Shown here in pieces: positions 54,236-63,789 of a stretch of 64,000 nt of DNA (positions are counted from its first letter, which is position 1; every line of letters starts with the position of its first letter). A program made the translations under genes and the position numbers. Where the stretch lies: contig FOLJ01000001.1 of NCBI GenBank assembly GCA_900112325.1, positions 434,001-498,000 of the forward strand. Reading direction: 5' to 3'. This DNA comes from Micromonospora sediminimaris (GTDB lineage: Bacteria > Actinomycetota > Actinomycetes > Mycobacteriales > Micromonosporaceae). The notes beneath the pieces were generated by a model. That model was given only the letters and a program-made list of their open reading frames with translations, had not been told where the DNA came from and did no database searches.

Positions 54236-54479
54236 CAGGCTAGTCTCTCCTCCGGGTCGGACCACCGGCCGACCCCTTGCGCAATGTGGAACAGTTGTCC
54301 AACGGCGCGCGGCTCACGCGCGCAGCCGGCGAGCGTGGGCCGCTCCGGACGTCGATGGCGGGCAACGGCGACCGCGCGCCGGAATGGTACGCCCCCGACG
54401 CCAGGGCGCGTCGGGGCGCTCCGGGGCAGCAACTGTACGCCACCATTCGACCACCTGGCGTAAGTGCGGTCGGGCTGGC

Positions 54480-54845
54480 TCAGCTCTCCGTCTTGACCAG
54501 CGGAAACTCCATCGATCCCGCCGGGCAGAGGAAGGTCATCACGTCCACCCGGTAGAGGCCGGCCTGCACCGCCGGGTCGGCTTCCATCACGCTGCGGACA
54601 TCGTCGACCGATCCGGTCCGGGCCAGCCCGAAGCCGAGCGGCGGGTCCGGCTCCCGGGCCTGGCCGTCCACCGCACCGGCGACCAGGATGATCCCCCGCT
54701 CCTGCATCGCCTGCATGTGCCGGGCATGCTCGGCCTGCAACCGCTGGACGGTCTCGGCCGGCAACGCCCGTCCGGCAGCGCCGGGATACAGCACGATGCA
54801 CTCGTACGTGTCGAGCGCGAAGTCGACCTGCGGCTCCCCTGACAT
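54480..54845 (-). CDS. YCII-related domain protein
   Basis: A 121-residue protein. The ATG at 54843-54845 has AGGGAAG upstream. The domain includes YECIVLYPG, LQAEHARHMQAMQERGIILVAGAVDG (the H-x3-M pattern of YCII proteins), then GLARTGSVDDVRSVMEADPAVQAGLYRVDVMTF. The ferredoxin-like fold resembles PhnB/DGPF and muconolactone isomerase-like enzymes; function is unknown. It is 244 bp upstream of pyk on the same strand. Confidence 0.85.
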   Translation of the reverse strand: MSGEPQVDFALDTYECIVLYPGAAGRALPAETVQRLQAEHARHMQAMQERGIILVAGAVDGQAREPDPPLGFGLARTGSVDDVRSVMEADPAVQAGLYRVDVMTFLCPAGSMEFPLVKTES

Positions 54846-55070
54846 GGCTTCCCTTTCGCACGGCCCGCCGACGCCGGGCGGTGCAGGCGGCGGTACCGTC
54901 CAGCCTCCCACGGACGGTCCGACCGCACGGGCGCTCCGCCGATCCTCCCCGGGGGCTCCCCCTCCCCCGGTGCCCGGTCGCCGGGTCCCCCCGCGCGCCG
55001 GGTGACCGACGGGCGGGCGGTCGCTACCGTGTGGTCGATGTCGTGCGGGTGACGGTGGGAGGGTGCATCG

Positions 55071-55391
55071 GTGCGGGATGGTGAGCCGGCGGCGCAGCCG
55101 CTGCCCTACGCGGAGGTCACCGACGAGGGGTACGGCAGCCGGGTCGCGGAGACGTTCTCGGTGCGCCGGTACGGTCCGGCGGTGCTGCTCAGCGGCGACT
55201 GCCCCCGCTGCCGGCACCCGATCACCTGCCCGATCGTCGGCGAGGTGTACCGGCGGGAGACGCCGCCGACGTCCGTCGACCCCGGCTACCGGACGCTGCT
55301 GTGCAGCTGCGCCGCCGACCACCCGGCCCGCCCGGACGGGCTGGTTGGCTGCGGCGCGTACTGGACGGTGACGCTGGAGGTCGAGTCGTGA
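55071..55391 (+). CDS. Cysteine-rich (zinc-ribbon-like) hypothetical protein
   Basis: A 106-residue protein starting at GTG 55071. The Cys arrangement C-P-R-C-R-H-P-I-T-C, then LLCSCAADH and VGCGAYW, looks like a zinc-binding ribbon with a following Cys-rich loop. I do not recognise the family. It overlaps the next gene by 4 bp (GTGA), so the two are a coupled pair. Both converge on the TPR-CHAT gene; the same pair may serve it, but that is inference from position only. Confidence 0.65.
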   Translation: MRDGEPAAQPLPYAEVTDEGYGSRVAETFSVRRYGPAVLLSGDCPRCRHPITCPIVGEVYRRETPPTSVDPGYRTLLCSCAADHPARPDGLVGCGAYWTVTLEVES

Positions 55392-55849
55392 TCCGAGTGC
55401 GGCCGGGTCCTGCGGCGACGCTCACCGACCTGCGCCGGGCGCAGGAGCTGGCCGCGTTGCTGCGCGGCGAACTGGACCGGGTCCGGGCCGCCGCGCTGGC
55501 CTGGCGCAACGGGCTTGGCGGCCTGCTCGTCGCGCTGGTCGGCTTCAGCCTGATCCGGGGTCGCTCCGACGTCAGCACTCTCGCCCCGGGCTGGGGCGCG
55601 CTGGTCGGCGTACTGCTGCTGGCCGCGATCATCGCCGGGGTCGCCGGAGCGCTGGCGTTGCTGCGGGCCGCGCACGGGCCACTGTCGGTGACGCCGGTCG
55701 CCGAGGTGCCTCCGGCTCCGCTCGGCGAACACCGGGAGGCCCTCGTCGCGGCCCGGGCACTGCGCCTCGGGGTGCTGCTGGTGCTGCTCTGCACGGCTTT
55801 GCTCGTCGCCGCCGTGGGAGTCACCTGGTACGCGCCCGGCCAACCCTGA
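55388..55849 (+). CDS. Small hypothetical membrane protein
   Basis: A 153-residue protein starting at GTG 55388 inside the stop of the zinc-ribbon gene. A basic amphipathic start (TLTDLRRAQELAALLRGELDRVRAAALAWRNG) is followed by three likely membrane helices (GLGGLLVALVGFSLI; WGALVGVLLLAAIIAGVAGALALL; LGVLLVLLCTALLVAAVGVTWYA). No family is recognised. A cytoplasmic helix with membrane segments could pair with the soluble zinc-ribbon partner. Confidence 0.65.
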   Translation: MIRVRPGPAATLTDLRRAQELAALLRGELDRVRAAALAWRNGLGGLLVALVGFSLIRGRSDVSTLAPGWGALVGVLLLAAIIAGVAGALALLRAAHGPLSVTPVAEVPPAPLGEHREALVAARALRLGVLLVLLCTALLVAAVGVTWYAPGQP

Positions 55850-55962
55850 CCAGCGCCGCCCTCGTACCGGCCCGGGACTCGGCGCACGGCCGGGGCCGTG
55901 CGTGGTGGGCCGGGTCCGCTGCGGGTCGTGCCGGTGATCCGCGCCCGGCGGGACGTTCCCGG

Positions 55963-58900
55963 TCAGGGACCGATGTGGGCGTAGCCGGCCCAGAGTTCCG
56001 GCAGGTCGGGCAGGGCGGCACGCACCTGCCGGACGGCATGGTGCAGGGCGGACGCGGCCCGCTCCGGGTCGAGCCCGCCGGGCACCGCCAGCGCCGCGTA
56101 CAGGTCCTCGCACAGCTGCACGGTCAACGTGTCGGAGATGGCCCAGAGCGCGCCGATGACGTGTCGGAAACCCGCCAGCTGGAACGCGGTGCCCAGGGTC
56201 AGCGCCTCGTCGGGCAGGGCCGCGCCGCCGCGTACCGTGTCGCAGGCGGACAGCACCGCGAGCGCGGCAGTGGTGCCCGCCGGCCGCCACAGATCCCGGA
56301 CGTGCAACGGGCCGCCAGCCAACGCGAGCCGGCCCCGGGCCGGTGCGGCGAGATCCTGCGTGCCGTGACAGCACAGGTGGACCACCGACGTTCCCGGCAG
56401 TGCGCCGAGCACCGCCGAAGGCGTGGCCGCCGGCCCGGTCAGCGACCTCACGTCGGTCACGTACCGGCGCACCACGGCCTCCTCCCCCGCCGCGCCGGGC
56501 AGGTCCGCCAGCCCCGGCGTCCGCGGCATCCCGACCACCAGGGCCGAGGTGACCGGCACGTCCCTGCCCGTCGGCGCCCGCCGGGCCCGGATGAGCGCCC
56601 GCAACGAGGCCGTGTACGACGGGACGACCCGGTCGAGGGCCCCGGGCCCCCCACCCAGCGGGGCGGCGGCGTGCAGCGGCAGCAGGGTGAGCGCTCCCGT
56701 GGGGCACCACCACAGGCGGGCCGGGACAACGCCGGGGTCCGGTGGCCCGGCGGCTGAGCCCAACGCGTCGAGCACCGGGGCGGCGACCACCCGCCACAAC
56801 CAGTCCAGGGTCTCCGGGATCCGCCGTCGGAACGCCTCCCGGCGACGCTGCGCCACCGGCCCCGGGTCACCACCGGACGCGGTGACCTCGGCCAGGCCGG
56901 TCAGGAAGTACGCGGCCCGCAGGTGCAGTTCGCCGAGGGTCAGCTCGGGCAGCGGCACCACCGTCACCCGCCCCTCGTCGACCAGCAGCGCGTCGCAGCG
57001 CCGGGCGGCGACGTTTACCAGCACCACCGGGCCGTTCCCGGCCGCCTGGGCAAGGTCGGCGAAGGGGGGTGGGCGCAGGAAACCGTCGAAGCCGGGCAGC
57101 CGCCGGATCTCCGCCAGCACCTCGCGTCGCTGGAGGGCCAGCTCGTGCCGGCGTTCCGAGCCCACCTGGTCGACGTTCGTCCCGGCGATCATCGGAACCG
57201 GCAGCCCGGCGATCGACGACGGGCCGGGCCGGGGATCGAGACGGTCGAGGGCGGCCTGTGCGGCGCCCAACCGCTCGGCCAACCGGGGTTCCCGCGCGCG
57301 TAGCGCGGCCAGGTCCGCCCCGGCGTCGTGGGCCCGGGTGAGCAGCACCCCCCGGCCGTACTCCAGCAGCTCCACCGCGCGCTCCGGCCGGTCGAGCGCG
57401 ATCGCCACCGCCGCGGCGTCGCCGGCCAGGCCCGGGAACTGCCCGAGCAGCCGGCCCTGGTCGTCGAGGTCCATGCCGTGCCAGGCCACCAGGTCGAGCA
57501 GCTCGATCGCCGTGGTGTAGCCCTCAAGCGCCGCCGGCAGGTCGCCGGCTTCGGCGGCGAGACCGGCGTACGTCCGGGCGGCGCCGGCCCGCAACAGCGA
57601 CGGCGCCGCCTCGATCGCCGCGGCCGCACGCAGCACGTCGATCGCCTCGGACAGGTCGACCGGCGGCAGGTCGCCGGAGACGGCCGGAACGATGCCGGTC
57701 GGGTCTGCGGGCAGCGCCGTGCTGCCCGGGCCGCCGGTGACGGGGTCCGGCGCGGCGTCCTGGGTGGCGCGTGCGATCTCCTCGACGGCGGCGGCCAGGT
57801 TGTTCAGGCACATCGTCCGCTCTGGATGGTCGACGGGCAGAGCCGCGACCGCCGCCCGGTACACGGTCAGCATCTCGTGGGCGTCGCGGCCGGCCCGGCC
57901 GGCCCGGAACCTGATCAGCAACGCGTTACCGAGGTTGGTCAGCAGCTGGTGCCGTTCCGGGGCCGAGGCGGGTGTCGCCTGTTCGATCTGGCGCAGCAGC
58001 GTGACCGCCTCGTCGAGCGTGGCGGGATCCTCGGAGAGTTGGTGCCGCAGCAGGTGGCTGAGGGCCAGCGTGCGGGCGATCCGTACGCGGTCGACGGGCT
58101 CGGCCTCCCGCTGCGCCAGCTCCGCCGCCTCCCGCAGCAGCGCGACCGCCTGTTCGGCGTCGGTAAGCGCGGCGGCCCGGGCCTGCTCCGGTGCGGTGCG
58201 GCCATCGGCCGGCAGCGCGGCGTTGACGACCAGTTCGGTGCGCCGGTTCAACGCCGAGCCCAGGTTGAGCAGGCCGAGCATCCGGTCCGGGTGCCCGGGT
58301 GGGGCAGCCGCCACCGACCGCCGCAGCACGTCGATCGCCTCGGTGAGGATGCCCAGGTCCTGGGTGCGGCCGAAGAGTTCCTGCAGGACCAGACCCAGAT
58401 TCGACAGGCGGAGCGGCAGTTTCGCGGAACTCGCGGTGGCGGCGACCGCCTCCCGCAGCCGCACCACGGCCGGTTCCAGCAGGTCGGGTTCCCCCGCCAG
58501 GTTGGTCAGCTCACGCAGCGTGGTGCCCAGGTTGTTGAGCAGGTCGGGCCGATCCGGATGATCCGCCGGCAGCAGCCGCTCGGCCTCGGTGAGCACGTCG
58601 CGGGCCTCCCGCAGGGTCGCCAACCCGGCCAGGTCGGCGTACCAGCGGCCCAGCGCGTGACCGAGGTCGCCGAGCCGTCGGGCCCGCTCCCCCGGGTCGC
58701 TCGTTCCGTCGGCCGCCGCCCGCAGCAGTCGCTCCGCCTCGTGGAGATCCTCAGCCCGGCGGTGCCGCGCATAGCGCGCCTCCCGCAGCTTGCCCTCGGC
58801 CTGCCACAGCCCGCCAATGTCCAGCCCGTCGAGTCGAGGTCCGGCCGCCGCCGCCCGATACGCCTCGATCGCCGCGTCCAGGTCGGCCGAGGTCTGCCGC

Positions 58901-60075
58901 CGCTGGTGACGCTCGCCGACCAGCCCGGCCAGGGTGGCCCGGGCCAGACCTTCCCGCTGCTCGCTGAGCCCGGCCGCCAGCGCGGCACGGTTGGCGTCGA
59001 TCGCCGTGTCCAGGTCGCCGTCGGTGCCGCTGGCGACGAACCGCCTACTGGCCAGCGTCGCGTACGTGAAGACCACCAGCGGATCGGCCCGGACCGACAC
59101 CGCCTGCGCCAGCGCGTCGACCGCCCGGTCGAGGTCGGCCGGCTCACCGCGTCGCTGCCAGCGTTCGCGCAGCCGATCGCCGAGGTTGACGCGGGCGATC
59201 ATCCAGACCGGCGAGTCGGCGGACGCGGCCCGGGCCGCGTCGCCGAGCAGGCGGATCGCCTCGTCCAGCGCCGCCACGTCACCTGCCTGCTCGAACCGGT
59301 CGCCGAGAACGTTGCCGAGGTTGAACAGCCGGGTGGGGCGCTCCGGGTCCCCGGCCGGAGTCGACTCCAGACTCTCCCGGTGCGCGTCGATCGCCGCCGG
59401 AAGCGACAGCTGCCGGCCCAGGTGCAGGTACTGGTCCCGGTGCACCCGTCCGAGCGCGGAAAGGTAGTGCAGGCGCTCGGGTACGCCCGACGGTGTTTCG
59501 GCCAGCGCCCGTTCCAGCAGGGCCTGCGCCTGGCCGGCCACCCGGTAGTCCCCGGAACGTTCGGCCCCGCCCATCAGCGCGACCGCCTGGCGGAACAGCT
59601 CGGCCGGCGCGTCGCCGCCGGACCGGCCGGGCGCGGAGCGGGCTGCCGGGATCCGGCCACCGGTCCGGGCGGACGCGGGGCGGGCGGCCGGGCTCCGGCC
59701 ACCGGTCTGGGCGGAACCAGCGCTGGTGGGCGTGTGGGCGTGGAGCAGGGCCAGCAATGACGGCGGTACCCGCTGCGGTGCCAGGTACAGCAGCATCTGG
59801 GTCAACCCGACCGCCTGCACGAGATCGGCAGCGTTCTGCCCGGCCGGCAGGCTCTGGTACCGGTACCAGTGCAGGCAGGCCAGCAGGAACAGGGCCTCGG
59901 CCTCGTGCTCGGCGAGTGAATCGCGCCCGGCCACCCCGTCGAGCAGTTCGTACACCGGTCGGGCCTCCTGGAGGGCTGCGGGCTCCAGCACCCACCTGGG
60001 CTCCATGGTGGTGCCGAAGTCGTCGAGCCGCTTCCGCAGCCGCCGCACCGGGTCGGACCTGAATCGCTGCCACAT
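55963..60075 (-). CDS. Large TPR-repeat protein with C-terminal CHAT (caspase-like) peptidase domain
   Basis: A 1370-residue protein. The ATG at 60073-60075 ([17 protein letters not shown]) has GGGAGGG upstream. Residues about 25-110 are helical; a Pro/Arg/Gly linker with tandem R-T-G-G-R-x-P-A-A-R units follows. From about 145 to 930 there are many tetratricopeptide-like helical repeats with N-L-G-x-x-L ([52 protein letters not shown]). The C-terminal CHAT domain (about 1080-1370) keeps the catalytic dyad: His1237 in [11 protein letters not shown] and Cys1278 in [15 protein letters not shown] proteases act in cell death, including type III CRISPR effectors and gasdermin-activating systems. 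No such partner is evident here. It is convergent with two small genes. Confidence 0.9.
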   Translation of the reverse strand: MWQRFRSDPVRRLRKRLDDFGTTMEPRWVLEPAALQEARPVYELLDGVAGRDSLAEHEAEALFLLACLHWYRYQSLPAGQNAADLVQAVGLTQMLLYLAPQRVPPSLLALLHAHTPTSAGSAQTGGRSPAARPASARTGGRIPAARSAPGRSGGDAPAELFRQAVALMGGAERSGDYRVAGQAQALLERALAETPSGVPERLHYLSALGRVHRDQYLHLGRQLSLPAAIDAHRESLESTPAGDPERPTRLFNLGNVLGDRFEQAGDVAALDEAIRLLGDAARAASADSPVWMIARVNLGDRLRERWQRRGEPADLDRAVDALAQAVSVRADPLVVFTYATLASRRFVASGTDGDLDTAIDANRAALAAGLSEQREGLARATLAGLVGERHQRRQTSADLDAAIEAYRAAAAGPRLDGLDIGGLWQAEGKLREARYARHRRAEDLHEAERLLRAAADGTSDPGERARRLGDLGHALGRWYADLAGLATLREARDVLTEAERLLPADHPDRPDLLNNLGTTLRELTNLAGEPDLLEPAVVRLREAVAATASSAKLPLRLSNLGLVLQELFGRTQDLGILTEAIDVLRRSVAAAPPGHPDRMLGLLNLGSALNRRTELVVNAALPADGRTAPEQARAAALTDAEQAVALLREAAELAQREAEPVDRVRIARTLALSHLLRHQLSEDPATLDEAVTLLRQIEQATPASAPERHQLLTNLGNALLIRFRAGRAGRDAHEMLTVYRAAVAALPVDHPERTMCLNNLAAAVEEIARATQDAAPDPVTGGPGSTALPADPTGIVPAVSGDLPPVDLSEAIDVLRAAAAIEAAPSLLRAGAARTYAGLAAEAGDLPAALEGYTTAIELLDLVAWHGMDLDDQGRLLGQFPGLAGDAAAVAIALDRPERAVELLEYGRGVLLTRAHDAGADLAALRAREPRLAERLGAAQAALDRLDPRPGPSSIAGLPVPMIAGTNVDQVGSERRHELALQRREVLAEIRRLPGFDGFLRPPPFADLAQAAGNGPVVLVNVAARRCDALLVDEGRVTVVPLPELTLGELHLRAAYFLTGLAEVTASGGDPGPVAQRRREAFRRRIPETLDWLWRVVAAPVLDALGSAAGPPDPGVVPARLWWCPTGALTLLPLHAAAPLGGGPGALDRVVPSYTASLRALIRARRAPTGRDVPVTSALVVGMPRTPGLADLPGAAGEEAVVRRYVTDVRSLTGPAATPSAVLGALPGTSVVHLCCHGTQDLAAPARGRLALAGGPLHVRDLWRPAGTTAALAVLSACDTVRGGAALPDEALTLGTAFQLAGFRHVIGALWAISDTLTVQLCEDLYAALAVPGGLDPERAASALHHAVRQVRAALPDLPELWAGYAHIGP
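59645..59715 (-). repeat. 42-bp tandem duplication in the TPR-CHAT linker
   Basis: A near-identical 29-bp core starts at 59645 and at 59687, a period of 42 bp (14 codons), coding the R-T/S-G-G-R-x-P-A-A-R linker units. It indicates slippage-driven linker length variation. Confidence 0.6.
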
Positions 60076-60197
60076 GCCAGCCCTCCCGTCGCAGGCACCG
60101 TCCGCCCAGGGGTAGCAGCTGCGGTGAACGGCCGCTGTCCCAAAACCGACCGGGTAACTTGGGGCTCCGACAGGCAACGATCGGAAAGGTGATCCCC

Positions 60198-61073
60198 ATG
60201 GCGCTCGAAGCCGGCACCCGGCCTGCCAAGGAGTCCGGCACCTACCGCATCGGGGGCGATCTTCAGGTCGACCGGCTCGGCTACGGCGCGATGCAGATCA
60301 CCGGCCCCGGGGTCTGGGGCGACCCGAAGGACCCGGCCGAGGCGGTCCGGGTGCTGCGTCGCGCGTACGAGCTGGGGGTGACGTTCATCGACACCGCCGA
60401 CTCGTACGGTCCGTTCGTCTCCGAGCTGCTGATCCGCGAGGCGCTGCACCCGTACGCCGACGACCTGCTCATCGCGACGAAGGCCGGGCTGACCCGCAGC
60501 GGCCCGGGTGACTGGCGGCCGGTGGGCCGACCGGAGTACCTGCGTCAGCAGTGCGAGTTGAGCCTGCGCCACCTGGGGCTGGAAACCATCGGCCTCTACC
60601 AGCTGCACCGCATCGATCCGGCGGTGCCGCTGGCCGACCAGCTCGGTGAGCTGGCACTGTTGCGGGAAGAGGGCAAGATCCGGCACATCGGGCTCTCCGA
60701 GGTGACCGTCGACCAGATCGAGGCGGCCCGCCGCATCGTGCCGATCGTGTCCGTGCAGAACCTGTACAACCTGGCCAACCGCGACGCGGAGGACGTGCTC
60801 GACCACTGCGAACGGCACGACCTCGCGTTCATCCCGTGGTTCCCGATCGCGACCGGTGACCTGGCCCGGCCTGGCGGCCCGCTGGACGCCGTCGCCGCCG
60901 AGCACGACGCGACGCCCGCGCAACTGGCCCTCGCCTGGCTGTTGCGCCGGTCGCCGGTCATGCTGCCGATCCCCGGTACGTCGTCGGTGGCGCACCTGGA
61001 GGAGAACGTGGCCGCGGCCCAGGTGAAGCTGACCGACGCCGAGTACGAAAGGCTCTCCGCCGCCACCGCCTGA
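60198..61073 (+). CDS. Aldo/keto reductase
   Basis: A 291-residue NADPH-dependent oxidoreductase with the catalytic tetrad: Asp in FIDTADSYG, Tyr in the same motif, Lys in LIATKAGL, His in LYQLHRID. The C-terminal NADPH-binding stretch is [24 protein letters not shown]. The ATG at 60198 has GGAAAGG at good distance. It is divergent from the TPR-CHAT gene. Confidence 0.93.
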   Translation: MALEAGTRPAKESGTYRIGGDLQVDRLGYGAMQITGPGVWGDPKDPAEAVRVLRRAYELGVTFIDTADSYGPFVSELLIREALHPYADDLLIATKAGLTRSGPGDWRPVGRPEYLRQQCELSLRHLGLETIGLYQLHRIDPAVPLADQLGELALLREEGKIRHIGLSEVTVDQIEAARRIVPIVSVQNLYNLANRDAEDVLDHCERHDLAFIPWFPIATGDLARPGGPLDAVAAEHDATPAQLALAWLLRRSPVMLPIPGTSSVAHLEENVAAAQVKLTDAEYERLSAATA

Positions 61074-61138
61074 CCCTCCCCACGCGACACTTCACCCCCC
61101 TCCCACGCCGCGTCGCCCACCCTCCATACCCTGCGCCG

Positions 61139-61287
61139 TGGCGTGCGTGTCATGCGCGCCCTGCGTGCGCCGTGGCCGTGCGTGCGCGCCGTGCGCGTCG
61201 TGCGCCTGCAACTTCGGGGAAACTGCTGCCTGCGCCCGCCTGGACCCGACACCTTCGGGAAAAATGCTGCCTGCGCGGCCCGCCTGG
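61139..61287. repeat. GTGCG-rich tract followed by an imperfect direct repeat
   Basis: From 61139 to about 61206 the sequence is dominated by GTGCG/GCGTGC units with alternating purines and pyrimidines. It is followed by two copies of a 32-35-bp repeat (61212-61243 and 61253-61287) whose common core is CTGCTGCCTGCGC-like after CTTCGGG. No protein is evident in 61074-61362. Confidence 0.55.
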
Positions 61288-61362
61288 CATCGGGGGTGTT
61301 GTCTGGGTGGGGTATCGATGGCTGCGGCCCGGCGACTCGGTGAAGCCGCCGGGCCGGGTGGG

Positions 61363-62349
61363 TCACAGGGCGAGGCAGTTGGGTTTGATCGCGGCGTCGC
61401 GGAGAACCTGTCGGATGACGGTGTAGGTGGTGCCGTCGAGCACCAGGCCGAGGTGGCCGACCACGCGCAACGGGCACCGGGACTGGATCAGTACGTTTGT
61501 CGCGCCGTCCGCCAGCTTCGCGTTGTCGACCGGTCGGACCAGTTCGTCCTGCCAGGTCCGCACCGCAGTCCAACGCACCGGGGCCGGCGTGTCGTCGCCC
61601 GCGTTGAGGGCGGTGAGGAACGACGACCCGATGGTCATCTGCTGGCAGGCCACCACGCCGGCGCAGCTGCCCAGACCGAGGAACGACACGATGTTTGCCA
61701 CGTATGTGCCGTACTGCGGGGTGCCCAGGCTGACGTAGCGCTCGACGGAATCGCCGCCACCGAGGTTCTTGATGTAGTAACGACTGACCAGGCCACCCTC
61801 GGAGTGTGCGACCAGGTCGACCTTGGCACCTCCGGCGGCGGCGCGGACCTGCCCGACGTACCCGCGCAGCCCGGCGGCGGACGCGGTGATGTCACCAAGT
61901 CCGAGGTTGGGCAGCTGGTAGATCCAGACCCGGTAGCCGTCGGCGCGCAGCCGGGCGGCGAGTGGCTCGTAAACGGCGGTGATACCGCTGAGCCCACCCA
62001 CCACGATGACCGGATTGGCGCCGGCCAGCGCCCGCAGGTCGTCGGCTACGGCGTCGCCGATGGGCGTGACGTGGGCAGACCCGGCCTCGCGGGCGGACCC
62101 GGCGGCGGTGCCGGTACCGGTGGTGCCGGGGGCGGCGGCGGTGGCGGTGGCGGTGACGGCAGACCCGGCGGCGGTGCCGGGGGCGGTGGTGACGGTGGCG
62201 GTGATGCCGGTGCCGGTGCCGGTGCCGGTGGTGACGGTGGCGACGCGGGTGGGCGCTGCCCTGTCGGGCGGAGCGGCGGTGGCGGCGGGAGCCGTGAGGA
62301 CGGCGGCGACCGTGAGCGTCAGGACGGGGACAGCCTTTCGGAGCAGCAT
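61363..62349 (-). CDS. Secreted lipase/esterase of the alpha/beta-hydrolase fold
   Basis: A 328-residue protein. The ATG at 62347-62349 has GGGAGG 7 nt upstream. A signal peptide (to about 26) is followed by a low-complexity Thr/Ala/Gly linker (about 35-90, with T-G repeats) and a lipase class 2-like domain (about 95-328). The latter has VIVVGGLSGITAVYEPLAARLRADGYRVWIYQLPN, the nucleophile elbow A-H-S183-E-G-G, and SLGTPQYGT. The catalytic His is probably in VVGHLGLVLDG. It probably cleaves lipid esters outside the cell. Confidence 0.88.
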   Translation of the reverse strand: MLLRKAVPVLTLTVAAVLTAPAATAAPPDRAAPTRVATVTTGTGTGTGITATVTTAPGTAAGSAVTATATAAAPGTTGTGTAAGSAREAGSAHVTPIGDAVADDLRALAGANPVIVVGGLSGITAVYEPLAARLRADGYRVWIYQLPNLGLGDITASAAGLRGYVGQVRAAAGGAKVDLVAHSEGGLVSRYYIKNLGGGDSVERYVSLGTPQYGTYVANIVSFLGLGSCAGVVACQQMTIGSSFLTALNAGDDTPAPVRWTAVRTWQDELVRPVDNAKLADGATNVLIQSRCPLRVVGHLGLVLDGTTYTVIRQVLRDAAIKPNCLAL

Positions 62350-62575
62350 CGCTGCACCTCCCAAGGGGATCCCGGGGTTACCGGGTGGAGGCGGTGGGAT
62401 GTCCGATCGACCGTGCACTGATGATGCGGGTCACGATCCAGAAACGTCAATGAAAAGTTACGCGCGGGTAGCGAATGCCCACCGGACGTTCCGCGAGTGG
62501 AGCCGACAAACCGTCCACGTACGACGAACGCCGCACGCACCGGATGGGTGCGTGCGGCGTCGAGTTCGGCGTGGG

Positions 62576-63379
62576 TCAGCTGGCTGGCGTCGTCTCCGGC
62601 TCCGGCTCAGGACGGGCCTGACCCTGCTTCACGTACGTCGGGTGCAGCTGCACCGGCCGGCTCTCCTGCTGGCGGCGCTGCCGCGCCCGGACCCGCAGGT
62701 TGAGGAACTCCACGAAGATCGAGAAGGCGATCGGGCCGTACACGTAGCCCTTCGGGATGTGCTGGTCGAAACTCTCCGCGATGAGGCTCGCCCCGATGAG
62801 CAGCAGGAACGACAGAGCCAGCATCTTGACCGTCGGGTGCTGGTTGACAAACCTGCTGACCGCACCGGCCGAGACCAGCATGATGATCATCGCGATGATC
62901 ACGGCGGCGACCATGATGGCGAGTTCGTCGACCATGCCGACCGCGGTGATCACCGAGTCGAGCGAGAAGACCACATCCAGCACCAGGATCTGCGCGATGA
63001 CCGCGCCGAACGAGACCACTTTGCCGCCCTCGCGGCCATGGTCGGAACCTTCCAGATGCTCGTGGATCTCGTACGTCGCCTTGCCCACCAGGAATATTCC
63101 GCCGAGTAGCAGGATCAGATCGCGCCCGGATATCTCCTGCCCGAGCACGGTGAACAGCGGCGCGGTCAGACCGATGATCCAGGACAACGACGCCAGCAAC
63201 AGCAGTCGGGTGATCAGGGCGAGCGAGATGCCGATCGTCCGCGCCCGGGCCTGCTGGTGCTCGGGCAACCGCCCGGACAGGATCGAGATGAACACGACGT
63301 TGTCGATGCCCAGCACGATCTCCAGCAGGAGCAGGGTCGCGAACGCGATCCACAGCTCGGGACTGGTCAGGAACTCCAT
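62576..63379 (-). CDS. TerC family membrane protein (second, UPF0053-like type)
   Basis: A 267-residue integral membrane protein. The start is the ATG at 63377-63379 (MEFLTSPELWIAFATL). Seven or so helices are seen with the family's buried acidic motifs: LEIVLGIDNVVFISIL and ILVLDVVFSLDSVITAVGM. A basic C-terminal tail (RVRARQRRQQESRPVQ) follows. It is only distantly similar to the TerC at 19464-20462. Manganese export or a related metal role is inferred from the family. Confidence 0.9.
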   Translation of the reverse strand: MEFLTSPELWIAFATLLLLEIVLGIDNVVFISILSGRLPEHQQARARTIGISLALITRLLLLASLSWIIGLTAPLFTVLGQEISGRDLILLLGGIFLVGKATYEIHEHLEGSDHGREGGKVVSFGAVIAQILVLDVVFSLDSVITAVGMVDELAIMVAAVIIAMIIMLVSAGAVSRFVNQHPTVKMLALSFLLLIGASLIAESFDQHIPKGYVYGPIAFSIFVEFLNLRVRARQRRQQESRPVQLHPTYVKQGQARPEPEPETTPAS

Positions 63380-63789
63380 GCCATCCTCGACTCTCACGAC
63401 CGGCCGCCGGGTCGGCACCCGGACCATCGGCTGATCTGCATCATGATGACCTACCGGGCCGCCAACCGCTTCGCAACCCCGCCCGCCCCACAGCACCCCC
63501 GGCCAGCACCGGACCGACCGCACGACTTGCGGCATGTCGTCCCTTCAGGGGCGCCGGGAAGCTGCAACATGCCGCATCCTGCGACAGCATCCCGGGCAGC
63601 TCTCTTCCCGGACAGCCTTCCGGCCGCACGCCACGACACCGCCCGGACCGGTCTCGCCTCCAGCCCACGACAGACGTCCGACAGGTCCCGGCCGGTCTCG
63701 GTCGCGCGCCACGGCGGCGGCGCCGACAGCTCTTCGGCGGGCGGGCCCGGGGTCCTACGCCACTGACGGATCGATGGCATGCTGTGGCC
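63380..63789. other. Intergenic region with an inverted repeat
   Basis: No gene is seen. TGCGGCATGT (63528-63537) and ACATGCCGCA (63567-63576) are perfect 10-bp arms around 29 bp, a possible regulatory site for either flanking gene. The rest is featureless. Confidence 0.4.

Noticed and set aside
57328..59760. Plus-strand open frame of 810 codons opposite the TPR-CHAT gene
   Set aside because: Shadow of the TPR-CHAT codons; low-complexity and motif-free.
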